Part shown: in pieces, positions 40,601-53,900 of the stretch | Layout of the letters: each line of letters starts with the position of its first letter | Numbering within the stretch: the first letter of the stretch is position 1 | Assembly (NCBI GenBank): GCA_037951105.1 | Contig: JBAMJV010002107.1 | Span: forward strand, 62,001 to 126,000 | Length of the DNA: 64,000 bases | Source of the DNA: Echinarachnius parma | Lineage: Eukaryota; Echinodermata; Echinoidea; Clypeasteroida; Echinarachniidae | Direction of reading: 5' to 3' | Made by a program: the position numbers and the translations under genes | Notes under the pieces: generated by a model | Databases searched by the model: none | What the model saw: the letters and a program-made list of their open reading frames with translations, nothing else | What the model was told of the DNA's origin: nothing

Positions 40601-43600
40601 TTCTCATAATAATACATTTTCTACTAAATTTGGTTATTTCCAGCTTGGAGAGAGAGTAGAGACTGCCAGGGAGCTGAGCCGAATCGTAGGCCAGCCGCTG
40701 TATGTCTTCAACTGCACCAGAACTATGGATGATATCATGCTGGTAGATGTATTCAGGGGCTTAGCATCTACAGGTAAAGTTTTCAACTTACTTTGTGCAC
40801 TCTTGATGGCTTGTTTTCTTTGCTGATAGTGCTAGATGTAATCTATAGCTGAGCCGAATCGTAGGTCAGCTGCTGTACGTCTTCAACTGCACCAGGACAA
40901 TGGATGATATCATGCTAGTCGATGTCTTCAGGGGCTTAGCATCTACAGGTAAAGTTTACAACTTACTTAGTGCTTTCTTTGCTGATAGTGCTAGATATAA
41001 TCTATAGCTGAGCCATATCGTAGGCCAGCCGCTGTACGTCTTCAACTGCACCAGGACAATGGATGATATCATGCTAGTCGATGTCTTCAGGGGCTTAGCA
41101 TCTACAGGTAAAGTTTACAACTTACTTAGTGCTTTCTTTGCTGATAGTGCTAGATATAATCTATAGCTGAGCCATATCGTAGGCCAGCCGCTGTACGTCT
41201 TCAACTGCACCAGGACAATGGATGATATCATGCTAGTCGATGTATTCAGGGGCTTAGCATGTACAGGTAAGCTCATTTGAGAAATTTAATTTGATTTGAA
41301 ATTGAATTATCTATGACAAAATTGGTATCACATAGTATTGTATTTGAATAATGTCACCCCAGTGGCAATAGTTTAAATACATGACAAACCAAAGGTTTAC
41401 ACGTTGCCTATTAAACTGAGTGTGTCATTAAAAGCAATTCCAGTATATTGAAGACAATAGTTAATATTGTGCACATTTAAGCAAATTGATTTGATTGAAG
41501 ATAAAATAAATCAATCTGGTGTTTAGCAAGCACACATCTAGCAACTCAGAGGTTTCTTGTTAGAGTCACATTGTAGCCGTATTGGTTTTGTTGATTTTTA
41601 ATTTTAGAACGTTTTACAATGTTCCACCTCATGAATTAATGTGAATAAATCATTTTATCCCCCCTCAGGTGCGTGGGTGTGCTTCAACAACCTAGCCCAC
41701 ATTGTGCCTGCCGCTCTCAATGTCCCGTCTACTGTATGTTGATGAATTCAGATGGCAACAAAAGAAACACTGAGGAAATGTCTGGCCACAGTAAAATTTC
41801 ACTTCCTGTCATTCATCTCTTTTTCCATTTTCCTTCTTTAGGTGCCTGGGTTTGCTTCAACAACCTAGCCCACATCGTACCGGCCGCTCTCAGCGTCCTG
41901 TCCGAACTCCTGCGCACATTCCTTGAGGCACTACGAGCCAAGCGCCCTCACATCACGTATGCTGCGCTCGGCGAGGAGATCGCGCTGCACCCCGGTGGGG
42001 CGTGCCTTGCGACGATAGACAGCGCCCTCTCTGCTCCGTCCATGTCCAACGTTGACCGACATCTTGTGCTTGACTCGGCCGTGTCCAAGCTGCCCGCCGA
42101 TCTGACCGGGCTGTTCCGAACGGTGTCCATCGCAAGCCCTGACTTCAGGATCACCATGGAGATACTGCTTCTCTCACAAGGTACGCAACAGAAGATACTT
42201 TAAAGGAACACATATGCGATCAACCAATTACAAAGGAAATTGCCAGCTCAAAGATGTGTTCAGTTTCTCAGATTGGTTGGGTTGAACATAATTATCTTTG
42301 TGCAATAGATGGTGAGATTTTATAACAAAATATATCTTCACAAAGTTTTGAAATAGGCCCCACATAGCAGTTAAAATTTAAATATTGTGTAATACAGTGA
42401 AAAATACACATTGTGGCTGGTTTCTTATTAACCATGTTCATAGTAAACCCAGATGTTAAAGAAACAGTCACATTCTATACTTTAACAATACAAGCAGCTG
42501 TATGTTCAATTTTAACAAAAGTTTGATACACTTTCTTCAATAAATGATATATTGTAAAAATGTAATAATCTTTCTTTTAATTACAGGATTCACACAAGCT
42601 GTGGATCTGTCCCAGAGGCTGTCCTCCCTGAGGGATATGTACAGCAAGATCATCCCAACAGGACTTACCATCAACAACGACAACAAACTCAGTAAGATAT
42701 TAAATGCATTCTCTGCACACATTGACATTATTTTCCTATTTTGAAGGCTTTTGATTTTAATTGTTGGTTAGATGCAAGATTATGTTTCTCTATTGTTAGC
42801 ATGGAATATGGCATTGGGTAAATGCAACGTCTGTTTTGGTCTGAGAAAAAAACAGAAAGCATATGATGTCAAAACCCCCTAGAGATATTGAACCCTTAGC
42901 ACTCAATTTTGATGCATTCAACAGCTCCAAGTATTATTTTGTTAGTGGGTCATGTCTAACTTGTTTGTAAAATATTCATTGTTAATTTTTGGCTTAATGA
43001 ATATTGAGTAATATGCTACTAGGAATTTCATGTAAACTCACTGAATGCCTATCCTTTCCCATAACATGAATAGACTAGTCTCTTACATGAAAAATTACCA
43101 TTGACCCTGATCATTCCATTATGTTTTGTAGGGAATGCAGCCTACGAGGGACCCCATGGATGGAGTATATCCAACTTGCAGAGGATCCTGGTGGAGGCAG
43201 GAGGCTTGCTGGATGAACTCCAATCTGTGTACATGGAGGAGGAATACCAACTAGGTGAGTGGATGCTTATTGATTTGAACCCTAACAGTATAATATGAAT
43301 TATTAGTAATTTGTGAATAACATATGATTCTTGTTTCTATTTGTAATTGCATTATTTTGTGAAAGCATTTTGAAATAAAGAAGACCTGATGTGGTTAAAA
43401 AAAAAAAAAAAATATTATGAATGCTCCCCTGGAAGTTCAGATGGTGCAGAAGATAATTCTGAGCGTGTTTGAACTATACACAAGGAGTCTTCAGACATGG
43501 GGTGTTGATTGTAGTCTAGATTTGTCTGGTAGTATTCTAGCATGTATGCTCCCCGGGGAGTTGAGACGCTACACAATTTAGATGTTGGTTAGGTGTTAAT

Positions 43601-46600
43601 TAGCCTGTAGCACCCTATATATAGTAGAGCAGCTCAGGCTAGTATGTTTAACAGGGAGTTGAGATGGTGCACAAGATAATTGTGTGGGTTCGAACTGTAC
43701 CTGATGACCAAGTTTAATAATATGCTGCAGAGCTTAGAAACCCTGTATTAAATATGTTACTATAATGCAATCTATTATCGTCTTTGCTGGTGCATTAACC
43801 GCACCCTTTTCATGATGGAAGAACACAAGAAAAGGGGGGTTGCATACACTGAGATAGTTTATGTGCTGGAAGCGTAAAATGAGAACCCAAATTTGGGCGT
43901 GCAGTTATTACACGAATGTGGTTTATACACCGGCAAATATGGTATTATTAAATAGAAATAAAAAAATGCATAAATGTATACCATACCATGTATATCTTAA
44001 CCCCTTGACTACGGGAACCGGGTGGGTTGTGTACAAAGTCTATGGGGATTTCACCAACTCGTAGGGAACGGGTTAAATTCTCTTGATACGTATAGGGTTA
44101 AATTGTTTACTGATCATTGTATTGATTATATTTATCATTATTTCTTTCATTTACAGCACTAGCCGAGATGTCAAGCTTGGACAACAGGGAGCTGCAGCAG
44201 CTGGCGGGACAGGAGAATGAGGCAGAGGGCAGTGGCGATGACAAACAGAATGAGAAAGGTGGGTTTTTAAATGTTATCAGCACCAGTTTATAATTTTTGT
44301 CTTCTGTATCTGTGCAACAGATTTCCGAATGTAGTAAAATATCTTAGCAGGTTTCATTCATTCAGCCCTCGTCACAATCATTTGGTGACTTTTGTCTTTT
44401 TCCTTCATCGCGTACGTCAGGTGTTGCTATGTATCATGGTCACCCAAGGGAAACAAGAAAAGTGGCCGTTGCGGACAGTTGACCTATATATGCAGGTTCT
44501 AACATTGTCCAGTGTGGTTAGAACAGGGCAGTACAAGTAAATCCGTTTCTATGAGAGTCCACCATGCCACTTAGAGGGTCAACAAGACATAATATATAAA
44601 ATTGGGATACAATGATACATAGCTCAAGTATTGAAGAAAAGAGTGACATTTCTTACTGCCTTTTTCACCTTTTTTGAATCAAATAAAACAAAAAACCTTG
44701 TTCACTTAATGATTTCTTCAGGTGTGATGAAGAAGCTTAAACTATAACAATCCCAACTACTGAAGACAAATTTACCCTTGTTTACTGATTTTTTCCCGCA
44801 GGAGTTATGGAGCTACCAGAGAGCCCAGCCAAGTATGAGAATGAGGCGGTCGTCACGGCGCTACGCAACACCTTCATGCCCCGCCTCCACGGCAGCGATG
44901 CTGAGATGTTTGTAACCATGGTGATGGATGTCTTCCCGGACACCTCTATTGACATGGGATTCGGTGGAGTGGAGGCAGCCTCTATGGGGAAGAGATCAGG
45001 TAAAGAGGGCTTGATATATTACTATACAAGATCATTTGAAGGCTGGGGAAAATAGTTTTTTAAAGTGATCCATTCAACCAAAATCACTTGTAGCTTTCAC
45101 CCTTTTCTTGTGCATTATTGTTCGGCTTTATATGGTAACAGAAGAATTAAATTGGATTTTGATTTTTCAAATGTCAGGTAAAGAGAGACACGGTGTATAC
45201 AAGATGCTTTGTCGGGAAAATTAATTCTGCTTAATTGTTTAGGGGTACTTTTCAGATTGTCTGCAATTGAAATGAACACTAAACATAACTTCGTTTTTGA
45301 AATTGATGATGGATGGGTGCTTTTTGGGGATTTTTAAGGTACTTTTACATTATAGGGTTATGCAAGGTTTGTATGTGTTTCTTTCTCGAGGGGGATATTC
45401 AAAATGGTGATAGTTTGGTTGACTGCCAAACCGACTTAATGATAGATAAACTGACTAACAGAAAGAGTGATATTTCTACAGGGAGAGAAATAACCACTAG
45501 AATTATTTAATTATTGACTGATTCATTGATTTATGCATTGATTAATTGTTTGAAGGTAGCACCAAGTTTTCTTGTGACAAAAGATGAAAAACAAAGTACT
45601 AGACTGTGGAATATTTATTTAATATTTGCTTCAAGTATAAGATCAATTGTATTTCAATTTGGTTTATCTCCATGCAGTGAGTCTCAACACGCCTGTAGTG
45701 AATGCCCAGCCATCCAGTAAGGTGGCACCAAACTTCCTCCCGACTGCAGCGACAGAGAAGCAAGCCCTGGACGACATCAACTCTGCCATTGCCGTGGCAA
45801 CGCACGAGCTGGGTCTCCTCCCTGGCACCTCCTTCCAGGCCAGGGTTGCACAGCTGGCCCTGCTCATGGGCACACACCAGACGGTTAGTACTATGTTACA
45901 TATACCAATCAATAAACCCATCTGTCTATCCATCAATCTATCCACCCATACATCCATCCATTTACTTATCTGTCTTTCTATTCATCCATCTATCCATCTC
46001 TTCCTAATTCCAGCTATCAATCTTCAAACTTTCTATTCATCCTTTCTTCATAACAGTTATCAATATATCAATTCTTCCTTCCATCCATCCACCCACCCAC
46101 GCACCCACCAACCATCCATCCATTCCTCATTCCATTCTTTCCTTCCATCCATCTATCCATCCATCCATTTATCCATCCGTCCATCCATCCATCCATCCAT
46201 CCATCCATCCATTTATCCATCCATCCATCCATCCATCCATCCATCCATCCATCCATCCATCCATCCATCCATCCATCCATCCATCCATCCATCCATCCAT
46301 CCATCCATCCATCCATCCATCCATCCATCCATCCATCCATCCATCCATCCATCCATCCATCCATCCATCCATCCATCCATCCATCCATCCATCCATCCAT
46401 CCATCCATCCATCCATCCATCCATCCATCCATCCATCCATCCATCCATCCATCCATCCATCCATCCATCCATCCATCCATCCATCCATCCATCCATCCAT
46501 CCATCCATCCATCCATCCATCCATCCATCTATTCACCCACCCATTAATGTTTGTTTCCCATTGTTATATCTTAACTAGGTGATAGTGACGGGCCCACCAG

Positions 46601-47877
46601 GCTGCGGTAAGAGTGAATGTATCAAGACACTGCTGGCCGCACAGAGAGAGACAGGCAAGCTGGTGACTGCTCACAGGATCTTCCTTCAAGCCGTCGAATC
46701 TGTGGAGCTTCTAGGTAGCGCAGACCCTGAAACAAAGTAAGAAACTTGTATAAACATTTAATTTTCAGCCCCTTGATTTTGATTTTTTTAAAATGTAAAT
46801 TATATCAACAATGAATTGAAAATGAAATTCTCCTTCAGTAGTAACCAGTGTTCTAACGAGTTGAGAAATGTGAACTTCAAATAGTAGGGTCAGTCATTTC
46901 CTCATAGATTTCAAGTCCCCATGACTGACTTCAACCAGACCAAACCTTGTACAAATCAGTATCCGTATTATGATTGTCATGTTCCAAAAAATCTCTTGTA
47001 TAGCACCCATCCAAATATTGTTAATTTGTATGTTTTAGGGAGTGGCGTGATGGTCTGTTCATTGCTCTACTGCGCAAGCTGTGCCTAGTTCCTATGACTG
47101 ACTTCAACCAGATCAAACCTCAGACGAAGGTCATGCATCTTGACGGAGAGGTGAGCCATTCTATGATGTTGTGTAATGCTTCCCAGAGAAGATAGAGTAC
47201 ACATTGTTTGTATTGATTGTGGTGTGTTTCTAATGTCCCAGGTAGTAATACTATGCAAATGACCCACCGGGAGAATATTGAGAGCACAAAAGAAGTTTCT
47301 CGTATAAACAACCATTATCCACCGGGAGAATAGTGATAGAGCACTAAAGAACTCAAGGTTATTGCATAAACAACCATTATTATTATTAATTAAATGATTA
47401 TTGATTATCTAACTGGTTGATTGAGTTTCAACTGCCTTGATTTTTTTAAACTGAAATATTGATTGATGGATTTATAAATCTGCAGAAGTTATCACTTGAA
47501 AAAAAATTCTATTACCTTCTTTTATTCATCACCTGGAATTCTACAATTTCAGATCTATTGATTAATTTGTAGGAAAGTAGATCTGTTGATTGATTTGATG
47601 TTCATTTGCTAGTGTTTGTTTTAGCATCATTTTGATTTCTTCTCTATTTTAGATCAACCCAACACAGATGGAGATCTTTGGCTCGCTGTTTGACAATGAG
47701 GGCGCTCTAGTGCTAGCCAACAACGAGCGTGTCCACATCCCCGACAACCTTTCAATATTCTGGGAGGTGAGTATTTAATGATGATCATTGATGAGGAGTA
47801 GGAGGAAGAGGATGATGACGGTGGTAACACTGATGATGATGGTGATGATGGTGACAAGAATGATAATGATGATGGCA

Positions 47878-47929
<52 letters not shown>

Positions 47930-50900
47930 CGATGATCACGATAATGATGATTATGATAGTATTGATGATCATGAAAATGTTGCTGATTACAAATTCTTCT
48001 ACTGTTGATGATAATACGGATGATGATGATGATGATAGTTATTATATTCATGATTTTAAGTTGATGCTGCTGCTTATGTTGCTGATAAGGATGCGGTATT
48101 GCATTCAAACGCTAAAAAAGAAATTATATTATACTAGTTGGGAAAACAATTTATGAAATGTCTAAAACTATCCTAATCTTCTGACCCCATCTCCCCAGAT
48201 TGAAACCACCGAGCAGCTAAACCCAGGACTCCTATCCCGGGTCGGTCTGCTCTCAATGGACCGCGCGGACGTCAACTGGCCCCTGCTGCTAACGGCTTGG
48301 TTGGACCGGCGGCCCGAGCGAGAACAGGACATCCTCCGGGCCTTGACCAACATGTACCTGGAACAAGTCATGGACTACCTGGACCTGTGTCTCAGACCGG
48401 CGGTCATGACGTCCAGCAAGCAGCGGCGGAGACCCAAGATGAGACGCCTGGTGGATACCAGCGAGAGCAACATGGTCAACACCTTCTGTAGCATCCTTGA
48501 TGTAAGACTAGCATTTAACAAATTCTTGGTTGTGTTTTACACTTATTTCTTTGAAATAATAATATACTAGATTGATATAGTGCCTAATATGATTGATCAT
48601 TTCTTTGTTTGATTGATTATTTTGTTGGTTGATTGTTGATTCATTAATTTACAACTTCTTTGATTTCATATTTTTATATCATATTAATTCAGTTATTGAT
48701 TAATTTCTGGTTTGATGGATGGATATTTTGGTTAGTTTATTGAATGAATGAATGAATGAATGAATGAATGAATGGTCCATTGATTCATTTATCAATTTGC
48801 TGATTTATTGAATGACTGATTTTACTAACTGCTTGTTTATTTTTTGCTTTATTAGTTCATTAACGATTGATTAATTTATTGATTAAACTATACAACAAAC
48901 TACATACAGTCAAACCTGACTTAGCGGCCACCTGTCTTTAGCAGCCAACCTGCCTATAGTGGCCACTAAAAGTGATCCCTTGCAGAGAAAAACAGTGTAA
49001 TTTAACCTGTCTACAGTGGCCACATTTCTTGTCTCCCTTGGGTGGCCACTATAGACAGGTTTGACTGTACTTATAATAGGTATTATAACATTATTTGTGA
49101 TTTCAGTTAATTTTTTGTATGTACATGTGCCATTCTAACATTCAATGATACTTAAACTTAACTTTGTTTGTGGTTGTTAACATTTTTTCTTCAGGCAATC
49201 ATCGCACAGAACACAGAGTTGACCGAAGAGCAGTACGAGCGTTACGTCAGTTTTGCAGCTGTCTGGGCGTTTGGGGGTACGCTGGAAGAGAAGCACCGAA
49301 CTACGTTCAGCCACTGGTGGCGCTCTAAATGGGAAGACCGCTACATTTACCCAGAAGATGGAGAGGTAAGATTTTATATCACAAGTATAAAGAGTGACTT
49401 TAATTGTGCCCTGCTCTTTCTCAATCAACAATGTATAATAGTATTGTATCTTTATTGCTTAGAAACTACATTATCTCATGCCAGGACAATGTGAATTATG
49501 TTACTTTATATTTATTATAATTTTGCAGGTGTTCGACTACTTTGTGGACAGTGAGAGTCAGGAGATGGTGAGCTGGGCTGAGGCCGTCCCTCCTTACAGC
49601 ATGCCGCCACACGAGGGCATCCCACTGGACGCCTTTGTACACACTGTCACTACGGAGGTAAGCATTAGAGATAAACTTAGCTTATGATTTGAAGGGGTGG
49701 TAAAGTCCTGGATGTGCTTCACAAAGATGTATGTCAGTATAGTCCTTAAAAGGTAGGTATCCTGCAATCCAAGAGACTTCCAGATTTATTTCTAGACTAA
49801 CGCACTCCCCTGGTGAAGCAAGTGCTTGAAATAATTTTTGTTTTCGTTTTTGCAAGGAAGAAGAAGATTAAAAAAAAAGATTAATTGCAAAAGCACCTGT
49901 ATATTTATCAATACAAGAAATGGTTTGATTAAACCCTTTTTTCTTAAGCTCAACATCAGCAATTATCCTACCTGTTTGGGTCTACTATCTGATGCTGGGA
50001 AGCCTGTGACAAAACTGCCAAGCAGATTATGCAATAATTTGTAGAAGTATATGTTTACATTTGAATGTTTTGATATCACTTACATTGTTAAAACATTATT
50101 TACTGTAATCAATAATTATGAATGATCTAATTTTCCCAAATCAGCAAACATCTTACCTGTTGGGCCTGCTGTCCGATGCTGGAAAGCCTGTGATGCTGGT
50201 GGGAGAGGCTGGGTGCGGTAAGACCGCCATCGTCAACGATCGCATACGCACCGTCTGCTCAGGCGAGGTTGCCGAAGTTCTCTCCCTCACTGTCACAGCA
50301 AACAGGTAAAAATTACTTTGTTATTTCGTTGATAATAAGAGAACCACACGAGAAATGCTTCACTAGATTCAAATTTATGGAGCTGGGATAAGTTTGTAAC
50401 CAAAAGTTCAAACCGGTGGCTGTGGTGAGCCTGCGATGCTGGTAGGAATTTGGTTGTGGTAAGACCGCAATTGTCAATGATCGCATTCCCTCACTGTCAC
50501 AGCCAGCAGGTATTACATATTAGCTATGTATTTTTTTTATATGTATATGTATATGCCAGGATCAAATCAACAGTCTCTGGACTCTTCATTGATAATGAAC
50601 CTCAAGTGAAACAGACTTGGTTCAAATAAAAGCAGTACAGTTTGCAAAATCTCTAACAACTGAGCTCACAGACCTTTTCTCAGTTAATTGCAATTTGTTC
50701 AAAGTTCTACTTGCTTTCAATAGTTTCCTGAACAATAGAATTCATTTTTCTTTCAAACAAGGAAAACAAAATTTGATTCTTCATACTGCTTCTAAAAATA
50801 AATTTCTTGTAATATTTCAATATGTGTACATATTTTTGTATAATATTCTAACTATTGTACAGATTCACAACAAGTCGTGTGCTGTGGCAGCGGCTTGAAG

Positions 50901-53900
50901 AGAGGCTAGAGTGGCGTCATGGTCGTACCTACGTACCCAAGGGTAACAAGAAGCTCATGTGTCTGGTTGACGACATGAATCTGGCTTATGTAAGTATTTA
51001 AAAAAAAAAAAAATCTTATCAATTGTACTACCGTGTACGCCATATATTTTGCGTACATAGATTTTCTTGAATCAGGACTTTACAACAATTTCGCGAGTGG
51101 TTAAATTCGCGTTCGGCTGTTGCCAACATGCATTCATGACGCGAGAGAGATGCTAGTGCAGTAATGCATGCAATACAGGTACGTGTATTGCTTTGCATCA
51201 ATATTTGTGTCAATATTTAAGCGTGTTGTTAATTTCGCGATTCACAAGTGATTCGCGAAATTCACGAAAAATAAAGTATATTGCTATCTTAAAAATGAGC
51301 AAAGAAAATAGGGTTTCTCTGGGGTTGCTATTGTCTTTTTCCCTTTGGATAAGTTTTGATAGTGTGAGCAATGGATTTGTGCAGTTTCTTGGATATTAGA
51401 CACTGTACTGTATAGGTATGCATTATGTTATTCCAGAGAGTCTATTACTATATCATCAAAGGGAAATTTGTTTTTAATCATTTTATTTAAATCTATTGAA
51501 TTTTTTTTTAGAGTGTGTGCAAACATAAAAAAAGTGCCCATAAACCAAACGTTGTTTTTCCCCCTTGTTCCTAGGTTGATGAACACCATCACCAATCAGC
51601 ATCGGCCATGGTTCGCCAGCACCTGGATTCGGGCGGTTTCTACGAACCTGACACGCACCGCATGCGCGAGGTCAAGAACGTGACTTACGTGACGGCCGTG
51701 AACCCCGCGACTCCGGCTGGTGTACCGCCACTCAGCCAGCGACTGATCAGACACTTTGCCGTGCTTGGCATGCCATACCCCAAGTAAGTATCTATTATAT
51801 ATATATATATTTTTTAGTCGGAGATTTATAGTATATGATCTCTAGCTTCCGCTTTAAAATGTTAAGGTGAAGAGTTTGAGTCCCAAATATTGTCACATAA
51901 TTATGTTCTTTAGCAAGAAACTTTATCCACATTGCTGCTATAGATCCAGGAAATATCCTAAATGGACAATTGGTAGAAATGGAGCCAGGGTAATAATATA
52001 GGAAAGCATGTATGCATCTTTAGCAGGTAGCTTAGCTGAAATGCTGCCAAGAGAGCATAGATTATACACATCATATACAGATTGCTTGTTAGTGCATCTA
52101 ATGACAGAGATATAAAGTATCTGTGTATCACTTAGAAATTTAAAAAACGCTGTAAAGATAAGACAATTATTAGTATCATCTATTTATCACCATTTATTTA
52201 TTTATTACTCAGGCATTATTATAGTAGATAAGCAGTTTTCAGCAGTATTTTTGCATCACCATTTATTTCAAATTGCATTTACAAACCGTATACAAACATA
52301 TCAAATTCTGTGATGTACATCCAGAAAATGTCTTTGAAATAACCATATGTACACCTACATTACAAATGTACAGTACTAAACTAAAAATCATTAATACATT
52401 TCATACAGATTAAGTGTAATAATTGATTTGTATTTTGCTTCCTGCAGGAATTCTGAGGTGCATTACATCTTCACCACCCTGCTCCACACTCACTTCCTCA
52501 CGCCAGCTACCACATCATCCGGATCTGGCAAAGACCACAAGGTACAAGTTCATTTCAGGAATGAGTTGATTAATTAGTATGGTTGAAATGTTATCATTCA
52601 CTAAAAAGAGAGTGAAATGCAAACCAGTTCCTTATTCAAATGTTTATTAAAAGAGATTCAGATTCGTGGTATGGATGCAGCGTGCCATCTTGCATATTCC
52701 CTGCGCACGGTATGCACTGCATACTGCATCAGTGTTTATGCAGTGCACACAAACTAGCCGAGTTCAGAATGGCAAGCTATGGTATAGCAACCCGAAGCTT
52801 GAACAACCTTTGAAAATGCAGGGCTACTTTATCCTTGATTTCAATACATGTATGTATTATGGAAAATGTTGAAACAAATATGAAACATTTTTAAACATGC
52901 AAGTATTTGTTAATATGTATTCTTTTTAAAATTTTTTTTTACAGAAGCAACATTTAATCGACAAGGAGGAGGAGAAACTGCGAGCGCTGATCTCTATGAT
53001 GGTGAACGTGACCATCGAGGTCCAGGAGAGGATGAGGACAATGTTCCTGTCGACGGCTGAAAGATGTCACTATATCTTCTCCCTGAGAGACATGAGAAGA
53101 CTCTTCCAGTAAGTCAAAAGAGATGATGATGATGATGATGATTATTATGTTGATGGTGATGATGGTGATAATGACAATGATGGCAATGACAGTGATGCTG
53201 ATAAAGATAATATTCTAAATGAAAACAAAATTAAATTAAAAGCAACAATATCTGCCCTGGCAATAGACCGGGCAAGCTATCTGGGGATGATGATGATGAT
53301 GATGATGATGATGGGGTGATGGTGATGGTGATGGTGATGGTGATGGTGATGGTGATGGTGATGGTGATGGTGATGGTGATGGTGATGGTGATGGTTATGG
53401 CGATGACGATGGCGATGACGATGACGATGACGATGATGATGACGACGACGACGACGATGACGACGATGACGATGAGTATTATAATAAATGCTGCTGCTGA
53501 TGATTTTTGTGGTGGTGGTTATTATGTTGGTGATGAGGGTGGTGGTGGTGGTAATGGAGGTGATGATGGTGATGGTGATGGTGATGGTGATGATCATGAT
53601 AAGGAGGAGGATAATTTTGAAGATGGTGATGATGTTGATGATGATTATGAGTATGGAGATGATGACTGATTGGACTTGAGTTATGCTGTTCACTCCATTT
53701 ATGGGTTGAGTGGTCATATTCTAATATTTTGCTTACCCAATATCAGTGGTCAATAATGTTTGTGAATATTTTTAGCAACAGTACTCTGATGCACGACTGG
53801 TATGTCGAAAGAATACACATTGATAATTATTGTAGCCTCCTATATAATGATACAAAATCTATTAATCCACATCATTTGTTTATCCAGAAACATCTGCCTG

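Noticed and set aside
53277..53717. His-rich and Met/Val-rich frames over (GAT)n
   Set aside because: Trinucleotide and hexanucleotide repeat translated in several frames; no homology and it lies in intron 55. The same applies to 47775-48160 and 61498-61854.
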